From Vicia villosa (taxonomy: Eukaryota; Streptophyta; Magnoliopsida; Fabales; Fabaceae), in NCBI RefSeq assembly GCF_029867415.1, contig NC_081181.1, forward strand, positions 74,124,144-74,188,143: DNA of 64,000 nt, read 5' to 3'. The notes below the pieces were generated by a model. The model made no database searches and was not told where the DNA came from. It saw only the letters and a program-made list of their open reading frames with translations. How positions within the stretch are numbered: the stretch's first letter is position 1; each line of letters begins with the position of its first letter. A program made the translations under genes and the position numbers. Positions 10,954 to 23,410 of this stretch are shown here, piece after piece.

Positions 10954-11666
10954 TTAGTCTTCGGCCCTCGGCTTCTTGTTGGAGTCTGATGGAGGGGCGA
11001 TCAGTTGCAACCCCTTTACGGAGGCATCGAAGATCCTTCTAGCGGCTTCGATGTCTGCGTTGATAGTGGCCACTCGTCCCCGCTTTGTGTAGAATTTCAT
11101 CTTCAGGTGCACGGTCGAGGGGACGACAGTGAGCTCGGCCAGAGTAGGGCGTCCGATGATGCAGTTGTAGAGAGTCTTGCAGTTGATCACCAAGAATCTC
11201 GTCTTGACCTGCTTGGATGCTTCCCCTTCCCCGAAGGTGACGATCAGTTCGACGTAACCCCACGGTTGGTGGTAGCCCCGTTGAAGCCTTGGAGATTAGA
11301 ACCCACATAAGGAGTGAGGTGTGAGTCGTCCAGCTGGAGTGTCCGGAAGAGGTGAGAATACATGATGTCGACCGAGCTGCCTTCGTCGACCAGGACTCGA
11401 CGGACGTCGAAGTTAGCCATTCTGGCTCGGACGAGCAGGGGGATCGTGGCATTCGGAGCTCCGCCGGGCAGCTCTTCCAAGTAGAATGTGATCGGATCTG
11501 ATTTTCCTTTGAACTTTCGCAGAGTAGGGGCGAGATCCGAATTGGCGCTGATCAGCTCATCGAATTTTCTTTTTACTGAGCTGATGGTGAGAGAGCCAGG
11601 GTCACCGCCGTTGGAGATGACCAATGCGGTCGGGAAGTGTTCCCAGGTGCTGTAGGCAGTCGTCAC
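10954..11666 (-). pseudogene. Gypsy aspartic protease region (frameshifted)
   Basis: Retropepsin-like protease that would process Gag-Pol. The active-site region reads RVLVDEGSSVDIMY; the usual D-[ST]-G is D-E-G here, which is unusual and may be a lesion. The flap-distal motif YNCIIGRPTL lies about 70 codons on, but in another frame: a 1-nt loss near 11263-11268 (in a C/G run) separates the halves. The upstream junction with gag (11666-11699) also changes frame, and I cannot tell whether that is natural frameshifting or decay. Confidence 0.75.
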
Positions 11667-11698
11667 GCCGACCGAAGGAATGAAGTCTTCCGGTCGAG

Positions 11699-13581
11699 TT
11701 ATGATAGCGCGACTTGAAGCGGTCTGCTGTCTGGTGAATTGCCCTCGTCAGAGTTCCGAGGGGCTTCTCTTCGAGGAGGTTCTCCCTTCTTCGTGTACTT
11801 CGACAGGCGGCCCTCTTTAATCAGGGTCTCGATGGCATCTTTGAGATATATGCATTCATCGGTCAGATGCCCGTGACTCTTGTGGTACTTGCAGTATTTG
11901 GATTTGTCAGTCCCCGGTCTGGTGGGATTTTGCTTCGGGGGCCTGATGCTGGAGTTCTTGAACTCGGTGTTTTGGCAGTCGGCCAGGATTTTTTCGCGCG
12001 AGACGTTCAAGGGAGTGTATTCGTTGAACCGGCCTGCCGGTCCTCGGCGCTCTTTGGCGTCACGGGACCTATCGTCTCTCCTCTTATCATGTCCTCGACG
12101 CGAGCCTGAGTCGTCGAGGTTCGAGCTGCGAGCAACATCATTGCCCCTCGAAGCTTTGATCGCGGCTGCCTCGCCTTCCTCGAAAACGATGAATGCTTGG
12201 GCTTTGCGGAGGAGGGCGTTCATAGTGTGCACTTTCTCAATTTTTATGGCCTTCTTGAAGTCACTTCCGGGGAGAAGTCCTCGTTCTAAGAGGTATCTCT
12301 TTATGTAGTCGGCCGTCTGTACTTGGACGGCTTCCTTGTTGAACCTGTCGAGGTAATCTCGAAGGGCTCGTTGGGTCCTTGTATCACGGCCTCGAGATTG
12401 GCTTCCGATTTCGGTTGCCGACGGGAGGCTGTGAAGTGGCTCAAGAAGAGTTCCTTGAGCTCGGTCCAGGAGTGGATGGAGTTGGGACGGAGGTTTCTGT
12501 ACCAAGTCATCGCTCCTTTCCTGAGGGTGGTCGGGAAGATGCGGCATTTGATAGAGCCCTTGACGACGTGATAGTCCATGACAGCTTCGATGCTCCGAAT
12601 ATGGTCGTCAGGGTCAGTGATTCCGTCGTATTGGTCCAACACTGGTGGTTTCTCCATCCCCCGAGGGAGGCGGGCTCTCCGGATATTTTCGGACAAAGGG
12701 CTGCGGAAGTCCTCCTCGTCACTTGGTCCCGGGGAGGTTGAGTGTCTGCCTTGCCGGAGCTTTCTCTGGACATTGTCTGGGATAGCGCGGTTGTCCCGGG
12801 GAGGGGGACGTTCGCAGGGTTTCAGCACAGCTTTGGAAGGGCCTCGGAGATCCCGTTCAGGGGAGAGGCTTCTTTCTTCAGTGGCTTCCGGTCTCTGATT
12901 TCTCCTGCTCTTTCGAGGTGGAGAGCGGGAATATGATCTCCGGCGATGGTATCTCCTAGGTGGAGAGCGTGAAGAAGATGGGGAACGCCGACGGTGTCTC
13001 CTCGGTGGTGAGCGTGAGGAGGAATAGGAGCGCGACCGATAGTGCCTCCGCGGAGGGGAGCGGTGTCGTCGCTTCCTTTCCAGCTCGTGGATACGGTCGT
13101 CCTGGATTCGGAGGAGGCTGTTTGTCTTCTGCAGTTCTTTGAGCAGGAGGACAGTGGTGGGGTCGGCACCCTCGGGGATGTTGATTTGCTCTTCCTCTTC
13201 TTCGTGACGGACTCTTCGCCTGTCGGAGGTGTGGGTGAACGAGGAGGCAGTATGCCCGTCCCTGGCGCCAGTCTCATTCTCATTTTGGGGATGTTCTGGC
13301 CCATTGTGGGTTCGGGCCTGCTCGTCTTCCCCGTTCTGAACGTGTCCCTCGGGAGGAACTTGTTTGACGTTCTGAACCTATTGGAGGCCCTGCAGTTGCT
13401 GGATGCTCTGGATCTGCTGCCTCCTAGGTTGCGAGGTCTCATGCCCGGGCCTTCTCTGCCCGGCGGGGGTATGCCGATTTCCTTCCTGTCTACGACGATT
13501 CGCCCCCTCGCGGGTGGACTCCTCGATTAGCTGTTGCAGGAGGAAAGGATCAGCGCTTGGGAAGTTGTTGTTGTCAGCCAT
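11699..13581 (-). pseudogene. gag: Gypsy (Tat-like) Gag with RS-rich segment, broken
   Basis: ATG at 13581 (MADNNNFPS). The frame is interrupted by TAG at about 13376-13378, then open to about 12365, where a 1-nt loss in a C run shifts it; the shifted frame continues to 11699. The N-terminal part is Gln/Arg-rich. Around 12910-13060 it encodes an arginine-serine segment with repeated RSPPRR units (RSRSYSSSRSPPRR and similar). Next comes the Retrotrans_gag domain (EKPPVLDQYDGITDPDDH, MTWYRNL, LKELFLSHF, LRDYLDRFNKEAV), then a Cys/His motif (CKYHKSHGHLTDEC). The RS-rich block resembles SR splicing factors in composition; its role is unknown. Confidence 0.8.
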
Positions 13582-13636
13582 GACGATCGTGAAAGGATTA
13601 GCTTTGATCTTTGTTTGTTAAAGATGGGGAAACAAG

Positions 13637-13655
13637 TTTCCCACAGACGGCGCCA
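13637..13655 (-). promoter_or_regulatory. Gypsy primer binding site
   Basis: The minus strand reads TGGCGCCGTCTGTGGGAAA one base after the LTR end. TGGCGCC... primer sites are usual for Tat/Athila-type Gypsy elements. I cannot assign the primer tRNA with certainty. Confidence 0.8.
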
Positions 13656-13656
13656 C

Positions 13657-14822
<1,166 letters not shown>

Positions 14823-15405
14823 TGTCAGAACAAGATTTGTTCTGATCAATATTCTTAGTTTTGATGATAACAAGGATATGAATTTTGTGTGAGATAATGT
14901 GGTACTCTAATACATTGCAATTTCCCTTTCAAGAAATATATAAAGAGTATGCACAAATCAGCGCTTAGAAGCTTTGTCTCAGAAGTTTCAGCATGCAACA
15001 TCAGAACATGGTCTGGCAAGACATCAGAAGATGGTCAAGGCAGAATCAGAACATGGGTCTATGGAAGCATCAGAAGAACTTGAGATCAGAAGCAGAAGCA
15101 CTGAAGTTCTCATGGTATCACGCTCAGAAGCACTTCAAGGTCAGAAGACAAGAAGATGCTATGCACCAAGCTGTTTGACTCTGATGATATTCAAATATTA
15201 TATTCAAACATCAGATCAGAAGAAAGTACAGGTGGCAGGCTACGCTGACTGACAAAAGGAACGTTGGAAGCTATTAAAGGCAACGTCAGTAGACACAGCG
15301 TGAACAAGGCTCGAGGTAGTTGACAAAAGCGTGAAACATTAAATGCAAAGCTGTACGGAACACGCAAAGCATTAAATGCGCTCAACGGTCATCTTCTCCA
15401 ACGCC

Positions 15406-15413
15406 TATAAATA
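15406..15413 (+). promoter_or_regulatory. TATA box of the Copia LTR promoter
   Basis: TATAAATA about 580 bp into the LTR. The same box, in the same context (CGCCTATAAATATGA), is found in every LTR of both Copia subfamilies, for example 23994-24001, 42119-42126 and, on the minus strand, 37323-37330 and 28967-28974. It probably sets the U3/R boundary about 30 bp downstream. Confidence 0.75.
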
Positions 15414-15649
15414 TGAAGTTCTGATGAGAAGCAAGGTTACGAATTCTGAACGAAATTATTCTGAAAGACTTGCTGAAACGCTGTTCAAATTCAAAGCTCA
15501 GAAACTTCATCTTCATCAAAGCTCACTACATTGCTGTTGTAATATATTAGTGAGATTAAGCTTAAACGTTAAGAGAAATATCACTGTTGTGATTATAGCT
15601 TTTAAGAAGCATTGTAAAACTCTTATCTGATTACATTAATTTGTAAGTA

Positions 15650-15850
15650 ACTAGAGTGATCAAGTGTTGATCAGGATACTCTAGGAAGTCTTAGCTTGTG
15701 TCTAAGCAGTTGTAATTAGAGTGATCACGTGGTGGTCAGGATACTCTAAGAAAGTCTTTGCTTGTGTCTAAGCATTTGTTCCTGGAGTGATCAGGTTGTG
15801 ATCAGGATACTCTGGAAGACTTAGTCGCGGACTAAGTGGAAAACCATTGT
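15650..15850 (+). repeat. Three tandem ~66-bp units in the R/U5 part of the LTR
   Basis: The words AGAGTGATCA (or GGAGTGATCA) and GATACTCT recur with starts at about 15653, 15718 and 15784. Each unit also carries CTTNGCTTGTGTCTAAGCA or a variant. The triplication is conserved in the opposite-strand subfamily (about 1745-1925). Confidence 0.75.
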
Positions 15851-16034
15851 AATCTGTTGCGATTAGTGGATTAATTCCTCAGGTGAGGTAAATCACTCCG
15901 TGGGGGTGGACTGGAGTAGTTTAGTTAACAACGAACCAGGATAAAAATAACTGTGCATATTGTTTTTATCGTTCAAGTTTTTAGACTACACTTATTCAAA
16001 CCCCCCCTTTCTAAGTGTTTTTCTATCCTTCAAT

Positions 16035-16046
16035 TGGCATCAGAGC
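16035..16046 (+). promoter_or_regulatory. Copia primer binding site
   Basis: TGGCATCAGAGC lies two to three bases after the LTR. It matches the initiator-Met tRNA primer site TGGTATCAGAGC except for C at the fourth base. All Copia copies of this family in the window carry the same C. Confidence 0.85.
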
Positions 16047-16118
16047 GCCGGTTCTAAGGTGCAAGCACTTAACCGTGTTTAGAAAAGATTCAGGAAGAGA
16101 AAAACGTTTCAGTAAAAG

Positions 16119-18044
16119 ATGGCTGGTGAATCTCAATCAAATCCGACTCCATCTACATCTGGCTCTGCTGAGCAATACAATGGTAACAATGGTTATACTA
16201 GACCACCAATATTCGATGGTGAAAACTTTGAATAGTGGAAAGATAAACTGGAAAGTTACTTTCTTGGTCTAGATGCTGATCTATGGGATCTTCTGTTGGA
16301 TGGTTACAAACATCCTGTTAAAGCTACTGGTGTAAGGCTCACGAGAAGCGAAATGAATGATGATCAAAAGAAAGATTTCAAGAATCATCACAAATGCAGG
16401 ACTATTTTGCTGAATGCTATCTCTCATGCTGAGTATGAGAAGATATCTAACAGGGAAACGGCCCATGACATATATGAGTCCTTGAAAATGACTCATGAAG
16501 GAAATGCTCAAGTCAAGGAGACCAAAGCTCTTGCTCTAATCCAGAAATATGAAGCCTTCAAGATGGAGGATGATGAAGACATTGAGAAGATGTTTTCAAG
16601 ATTTCAAACTCTGACTGCTGGATTGAGAGTTCTGGATAAAGGCTACACCAAGGCTGATCATGTAAAGAAGATCATCAGATGCTTGCCCAGAAGATGGGGC
16701 CCAATGGTGACTGCATTCAAGATTGCGAAGAATCTGAATGAAGTTTCTTTGGAAGAGCTGATCAGTGCCCTGAGGAGTCATGAGATTGAAATTGACGCTA
16801 ATGAACCTCAGAAGAAAGGTAAGTCTATTGCATTAAAATCTAATATTAAAAAATGCACTAACGCTTTTCAGGCTAGAGAAGAAGATCCTGAAGAATCAGA
16901 ATCTGAAGAAGAAGATGAACTGTCCATGATCTCCAGAAGGGTGAACCAACTCTGGAAGAGCAAGCAAAGGAAGTTCAGAGGCTTCAGAAGTTCAAAGAAA
17001 TTTGAACGAGGAGAATCTTCTGGTGACAGAAGATCTGACAAGAAGAAGGCTGTCTGCTATGAGTGCAATGAGCCTGGACATTACAAGAATGAGTGTCCGA
17101 AACTTCAGAAGGAGAATCCCAAGAAGAAGTTTCATAAGAAGAAAGGTCTTATGGCAACATGGGATGATTCTGAATCAGAATCAGGATCAGACTCTGAAGG
17201 AGAGCAGGCAAACTTTGCGCTGATGGCGACAGAAGATGATGGATCAGAATCTACATCAGAATCAGATTCTGAAGAGGTATTTTCTGAACTATCTAGAGAA
17301 GAGTTAGTTTCCAGTATAACAGAGCTTCTTGAATTAAAAGCTCATCTTAGTATCAAATACAAAAAGCTGAAAAAGCAATTTGAATTTGAAACTAAGAAGC
17401 TTGAGTTGGAAAATTCTGAATTAAAAGAAAAAGTTTTAAAATTATCCAATAATGTTGGGTCTCCTTCTGATTCAGAAAAATCCACTCCCAGTCTGAATCA
17501 TATTCTGAAAGAATATGATTTAAGTTTCAGGAAGTTCTTATCTAGAAGTATTGGCAGAAGTCAGCTAGCTTCTATGATATATGCTGTGTCTGGAAACAAG
17601 AGAGTTGGCATTGGTTATGAGGGTGAAATCCCATACAAGCTTGAATCTGTGGATGATATGAAAATATCATACAAGCCTCTGTATAACCAATTTAAATTTG
17701 GCCACTCCCATGATATTAAGCACACATCACATGCACAAAGTTTTCACATAACACACACCAAGAAGCATGTGACACAACCTAAGAAATATCATGGAACTCA
17801 GAATAAGAAATATCATGCTGTTCCTCCTGTTAAATATTTTGCTAAACCCAAGTTCAATCAGAACTTGAGGAGAACTAACAAGAAAGGACCCAAGAAAATG
17901 TGGGTACCTAAGGAAAAGATTATTCCTATTGCAGATATCCTTGGCGGCAAAGAGGACAGAAAGCAAAATGTCATGGTACCTGGACTCTGGGTGCTCGCGA
18001 CACATGACGGGAAGAAGGTCTACATTCCAAGACCTGGTGCTTAA
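16119..18044 (+). pseudogene. gag: Gag of Copia array unit 1 (stop at codon 39)
   Basis: ATG at 16119 (MAGESQSNP). An in-frame TAG at 16233-16235 replaces a Tyr codon of the FEYWKDKLE motif. The remainder is open to the TAA at 18042-18044 (ends PRPGA). It contains the UBN2-type Gag domain, a CCHC knuckle (CYECNEPGHYKNEC), Ser/Asp/Glu-rich acidic tracts and a Lys/Glu coiled-coil segment. The same nonsense codon exists in unit 2 at 24820-24822, so it predates the duplication. The 3' end overlaps pol by about 116 nt in a +1 frame. Confidence 0.9.
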
Positions 18045-21000
18045 ACCAGGTGGAGAAGTCAAGTTTGGAGGAGATCAGAAGGGCAAAATCATTGGCTCTG
18101 GAACCATAAGTCTTGGTAACTCTCCTTCCATAACTAATGTACTTCTTGTAGAAGGATTAACGCATAACTTATTGTCCATAAGTCAATTAAGTGACAATGG
18201 TTATGATATAATCTTCAATCAAAAGTCTTGCAAGGCTGTAAGTCAGAAGGATGGCTCAATCCTATTTACAGGCAAGAGGAAGAACAACATTTATAAGATT
18301 GATCTTTCTGATCTTGAGAAGTAGAAGGTGACTTGTCTTATGTCTGTTTCTGAAGAGCAATGGGTCTGGCACAGAAGATTAGGACATGCTAGTTTGAGAA
18401 AGATTTCTCAGATTAACAAACTAAATCTGGTCAGAGGACTCCCAAATCTGAAATACAAATCAGATGCTCTTTGTGAAGCATGTCAGAAGGGCAAGTTCTC
18501 CAGACCTGCATTCAAGTCTAAAAATGTTGTTTCTACCTCAAGGCCGTTAGAACTCTTGCACATTGATCTGTTTGGCCCAGTCAAAACAACATCTGTCAGA
18601 GGGAAGAAATATGGATTAGTCATCGTTGATGATTATAGCCGCTGGACATGGGTAAAGTTCTTGAAACACAAGGATGAGTCTCATTCAGTGTTCTTTGAAT
18701 TCTGCACTCAGATTCAATCTGAGAAAGAGTGCAAGATCATAAAGGTCAGAAGTGATCATGGTGGTGAATTTGAGAACAGATTCTTTGAGGAGTTCTTCAA
18801 AGAAAATGGTATTGCCCATGATTTCTCTTGTCCTAGAACTCCACAGCAAAATGGAGTTGTAGAGCGAAAGAATAGGACTCTACAAGAAATGGCCAGAACC
18901 ATGATCAATGAAACCAATATGGCTAAGCATTTCTGGGCAGAAGCAATAAACACTGCGTGTTATATTCAGAATAGAATCTCTATCAGACCTATTCTAAATA
19001 AGACTCCTTATGAATTGTGGAAGAACAGAAAGCCCAACATTTCATATTTCCATCCTTTTGGATGTGTATGTTTTATTCTGAATACTAAAGATCATCTTGG
19101 TAAGTTTGATTCTAAAGCACAAAAGTGTTTCCTTCTTGGATATTCTGAACGCTCTAAAGGCTACAGAGTATACAATACTGAAACATTGGTTGTTGAAGAA
19201 TCAATCAATATCAGGTTTGATGATAAGCTTGGTCTTGAAAAACCAAAGCAGTTTGAAAATTTTGCAGATTTTGATATTGATATATCAGAAGAAGTAGAAC
19301 CAAGAAGCAAAGCTGCAGAAGCTGGCAGTCTCAGAAGCAATGGATCAGAAGATCAAGTTGCAGCATCTTTAGAGAATCTGAGGATTTCTAAAGAACCAAC
19401 TGTCAGAAGATCACCTAGACTTGCCTCAGCTCATTCAGAAGATGTGATCCTTGGAAAGAAAGATGATCCCATCAGAACAAGGGCATTCCTTAAGAACAAT
19501 GCAGAATGTCAATTAGGTCTTGTTTCTTTGATCGAGCTAACTTCTGTTGATCAAGCTCTAGAAGATCCAAACTGGATAATTGCCATGCAAGAAGAACTAA
19601 ATCAGTTTACAAGGAATGATGTATGGGACTTGGTTCCTAGACCAAAAGGATTTAACATCATCGGTACTAAGTGGGTTTTCAGAAACAAGCTGAGTGAGAA
19701 AGGTGAAGTGGTAAGAAACAAAGCCAGATTGGTTGCTCAGGGTTATAGTCAGCAAGAAGGGATTGATTACACAGAAACCTTTGCACCAGTGGCCAGGTTA
19801 GAATCTACTCGTCTATTAATTTCTTTTGCCACTCAACACAACATCACTCTTTATCAGATGGATGTCAAGAGTGCCTTCTTAAATGGTTATATAGATGAAG
19901 AAGTTTATGTCCATCAACCTCCTGGTTTTGAAGACTCCATGTCTCCAAATCATGTTTTTAAATTAAAGAAATCATTATACGGATTGAAACAAGCTCCTAG
20001 AGCTTGGTATGAACGTTTGAGTTCTTTCCTTCTGGAAAATGGTTTCACTAGAGGAAAAGTGGACACTACTCTCTTTTGTAAAACATTTAAAAAGGATATT
20101 TTAATTTGTCAAATATATGTTGATGATATTATCTTTGGAACATCTAATGCTACACTTGGAAAGGAGTTTGCTGAGTCTATGCAGGCTGAATTTGAAATGA
20201 GCATGATGGGAGAACTCAAGTATTTCCTTGGGATTCAAATCAACCAAACTTCCGATGGAACCTATGTTCATCAAACGAAGTATGTGAAAGAACTTCTGAA
20301 GAAGTTTAATCTTTCTGAAAGCAAAGAAGCCAAAACTCCTATGCATCCAACATGTGTACTGGGTAAGGATGAGGTAAGTAAGAAGGTAGATCAGAAGTTG
20401 TACAGAGGTATGATTGGATCTCTTCTATATCTAACTGCTTCTAGACCTGACATTCTCTTTAGTGTTTGTTTGTGTGCTCGATTCCAATCAGATCCAAGAG
20501 AATCTCATTTAACAGCGGTTAAGAGAATTCTAAGGTATCTGAAAGGTACTACTAATGTTGGTTTAGTTTACAAAAAATCTAAAGATTACAACTTAGTAGG
20601 ATTCTGTGATGCTAACTATGCTGGAGATAGAATAGAAAGAAAGAGCACTTCTGGAAGTTTTCAATTTCTTGGAAGTCATCTGATCTCATGGTACAGCAAG
20701 AAGCAAGCTACTATTGCCCTCTCAACAACAGAAGCAGAATATGTTGCTGCTGCTGGTTGTAGCACACAAATGCTCTGGATGAGAAGTCAGCTGGAAGATT
20801 TTCAGATATATGAGAGTAACATTCCTATTTTCTGTGATAATACTTCTGCTATATGTTTATCTAAGAATCCTATTTTACATTCAAAAGCTAAACATATTGA
20901 GATTAAACATCATTTCATAAGGGACTATGTTCAGAAGGGTGTCATATCTTTAAACTTTGTGGATACAGACCATCAATGGGCTGATATCTTTACAAAACCC

Positions 21001-21102
21001 CTTGCTGAAGATAGGTTTAAGTTCATTCTGAAGAATATCAGTATGGATTTATGCCCAGAATTAGAAGGTGAGAAGATCTTGTATGAGTATCTTCTGAAAT
21101 GA
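17929..21102 (+). pseudogene. pol: Pol of Copia array unit 1 (one nonsense codon, otherwise complete)
   Basis: Order: aspartic protease (WYLDSGCSRHMTG), pre-integrase HHCC (WHRRLGH...CEAC), DDE integrase (LLHIDLFGP, VRSDHGGEFEN, then the glutamate in QQNGVVERKNRTL), reverse transcriptase (KWVFRNKL, FAPVARL, catalytic YVDDIIFG) and RNase H (CDANYAGD, TTEAEYVAA, FCDNTSAICLS). A TAG at 18322-18324 replaces the Gln that is present in unit 2. There is no ATG at the 5' end: the frame opens inside the 3' end of gag at +1. A frameshift from gag would be needed to make it. Confidence 0.9.
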
Positions 21103-21577
21103 AATTGGATTTTTTGTTATAAGAAGTTCTGATTGAAATCAATTAGAAATTGTGATTCAGTTATTACTAACGTTTCATTGTCTAAGTTGATTCAGAATCT
21201 CTTTAAAAGCAAAACAGCTGTAACTGGCTATCCAGATGGTAAACACATGTTCACTATTTCTGGACAAGCGTGCGTGCAGTTGAGGGGACGTCTACTTAGG
21301 TAACTGTGCAAATCTAGTCTTTTGTCATTATTATCTCTCCTCACGTCAAATAACATTAAATGCCATTCATCATTTCTTTTATGGTTCTTTACGTTTTTTT
21401 ATCCGTCAAACGTTTCCCTTCCCTAGAACGTTTTCCTTCCCCACATTCCCTCTATTTATTTCTCCATTTCCTTGCATTCTTCAATCAATCTTTGTGCTCT
21501 CGCTTTCTTTCTCTCTTTTTTTAATGAATATCTTTTGTGATAACCCTAGTTCTCTCTTCATCGTTCTAGCATTCATC

Positions 21578-22033
21578 ATGAATCCTTCGCCCAGTTCTCT
21601 TCATCAAAACTTTAAACCTGTTGAAGAAACTAAGTCTCAAAAGTGGATGATCTATTTGAATAGAACGGATGGAAGGGTTAATCGGTTACAGGATGAGAAA
21701 CATCTCTCAGGATGGCATTCCAAGTTTTTTCTCAAGACAGATCTCTTCCTTGATGCTGTTATTAACCTTTGTCCAAAGGAAGAAGACTTTCTTAAGATAT
21801 TGGATGAAGTAAGGTTCCCTAAGGACTTAACTTCTATGTTAAGGGAAAGCCCATCTGAGAATACGCTCTCTCCTGGTGAACTGTTCTCAGTTCCTCTTTT
21901 GTATTCATTTACTTCTTTCTCTGGGAAGCTGCTCAGGCATGCAGAGTTTCAAGCCTTCATGGCTGAACAAACTGAGAAGACCGCAGGGATTCATGATATG
22001 TTAGCTAGGATTATGTCTAAGTTAGAGTTGTAG
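21578..22033 (+). CDS. Post-pol third ORF, short form (151 aa), array unit 1
   Basis: An intact ORF about 475 bp after the pol stop. I chose the ATG at 21578 because it gives MNPS, matching the start of the longer minus-strand version (4031-5260). Upstream in-frame ATGs (for example 21524) would add a hydrophobic stretch (SSLFIVLAFI), so a longer form with a membrane-like N terminus cannot be excluded. The C-terminal ~30 residues (AEFQAFMAEQTEKTAGIHDM...) match the longer version, but the middle is different and much shorter. Function unknown. Confidence 0.55.
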   Translation: MNPSPSSLHQNFKPVEETKSQKWMIYLNRTDGRVNRLQDEKHLSGWHSKFFLKTDLFLDAVINLCPKEEDFLKILDEVRFPKDLTSMLRESPSENTLSPGELFSVPLLYSFTSFSGKLLRHAEFQAFMAEQTEKTAGIHDMLARIMSKLEL

Positions 22034-22767
22034 ATCTTAAGTCTTTGTAGTTTTCTTTCCTTGCTGCATCTGTTTTCCTGCATTCCTCTTTTGTAATCTT
22101 TCTCGTTGAAATCAATGAAAAGTTATTTATGTTTCTTTCCATTTGTCTCTTGCTTTACATCTGAATCTTTTCATGCTTTTTGATGTTATGACAAAAAGGG
22201 GGAGAAAATATATGATAAATGATCTGATTAATATTATCAGTTACCGAGTAAAAAGACCCCACATTTTCTAACAGAAGCTGCAAGCTTCATATGTTTTTAA
22301 GTTGTGTTGTTGAAGGAATCGAAGATTCAAGATCAACATGAGAAGCAACGAGATGAGCAATGAGATGAGCAATGAGATGATGAAGCAACTCTTTAGAGAA
22401 TCAAGCTCTTGGATTCTTGAAGCAAGCTGAGTGCTAGGAAGCTTCAGAATCAGAAGCAAGAAGCAAGAATGATCAGAAATTCTGATAGTAGAATATGATC
22501 CAAATCATTGTCTATTTGCTCTGATACATTGTCTATTGGATCTGACATATTCTATATGGCTTATATGGCTCTGATACATATTTTGTGTTCTGATACACAT
22601 TTTATGTTCTGATACACATTTTATGTTCTAACTCTTTCATGCTGACTTTTTTCGTTTAGTTTTGTTCTGTAACATTTCAGGATGTAGAGATGCTCTGATG
22701 ATGCTCTGGTACATTCAACAATGTTCTGATACAATCTAGCATGAAGTGATGTAAGAAGAAATTCAAA
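22034..22767 (+). other. 3' untranslated region of array unit 1
   Basis: There is no coding signal. It holds a PPT-like tract (AAAAAGGGGGAGAAAA at about 22194-22209), a GAGATGAGCAAT triplication near 22350 (one copy fewer in unit 2) and short repeats of TGTTCTGATACACATTT near 22580-22625. Confidence 0.6.
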
Positions 22768-23155
22768 GCTCTGAAGCTATCCGAGGGAAGCAGAAATCAG
22801 AAGCTGTGAATGTTCTAAAGATCCAGAAAACTCAAGTTCTGAAGCTGTCCTAAATGGAAGCATGAATCAGAAGCTGTGAATGTTCTGAAGATCAAAGAAA
22901 TTCAAGTTCTGAAGCTGTCCTAAATGGAAGCATGAATCAGAAGCTGTGAATGTTCTGAAGATCAAAGAAATTCAAGTTATGAAGCTGTCCTAAATGGAAG
23001 CAGGAATCAGAAGCTGTGAATGTTCTGAAGATCAAAGAAATTCAAGTTCTGAAGTTGTCCTAAATGGAAGCAGGAATCAGAAGCTGTGAGTGTTCTAGGG
23101 ATCTAAAGAAATTCAAGTTCTGAAGCTGTCCAATGGAAGCAGAAGTCAGAAGCTA
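22768..23155 (+). repeat. 70-bp tandem repeats, array unit 1
   Basis: About five units; the word TAAATGGAAG recurs at 22851, 22921, 22991 and 23061, an exact 70-bp period. This is the same repeat family as in the opposite-strand copies. Confidence 0.9.
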
Positions 23156-23247
23156 TGAATTATCAGAAGCAAGAAGCTTATGTGATCGTCTCTACCGAAA
23201 TAATCAGGGAAGTCTTTTATTATTAAAGTTCTTCGAGTATTTATTTC

Positions 23248-23297
23248 AGGGGGAGATTATTCATCTCAGGGGGAGATTGTTAATCTCAGGGGGAGAC
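23248..23297 (+). repeat. Triplicated PPT-like motif, array unit 1
   Basis: CAGGGGGAGA occurs three times, 20 bp apart (A of AGGGGG at 23248, 23268 and 23288). The second copy is followed by TTGTTA, exactly as at the true PPT-U3 junction at 23397-23415. Confidence 0.85.
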
Positions 23298-23396
23298 ATA
23301 TTCACATGCTTATGCTATAGCTGTGTGATTTGTCTTTAGCCGTCTGCTCTTTCTGATCGCAAATTCATATCATTTATATATGTTTTTGTCATCATC

Positions 23397-23410
23397 AAAA
23401 AGGGGGAGAT
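23397..23410 (+). promoter_or_regulatory. Polypurine tract of array unit 1
   Basis: AAAAAGGGGGAGAT ends exactly at the start of the middle LTR. Confidence 0.92.

Larger units (their letters stand above)
14823..16032 (+). repeat. Outer 5' LTR of the plus-strand Copia array
   Basis: A 1210-bp LTR. It starts TGTCAG, where the other copies have TGTTAG, so the terminal motif has one substitution. It ends CTATCCTTCA. About ten differences from the middle LTR by eye, higher than the ~2 between the LTRs of the nested element, so this insertion is older. Confidence 0.92.

Noticed and set aside
10548..13621. Plus-strand ORFs opposite the Gypsy gag and protease
   Set aside because: They are shadow frames in GC-rich sequence. 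The recognisable Gag and protease motifs are all on the minus strand.
22320..22400. Possible CRISPR-like or minisatellite array (GAGATGAGCAAT repeats)
   Set aside because: Only three short direct copies inside a retrotransposon 3' region, with one copy fewer in the duplicate unit. This is simple slippage.
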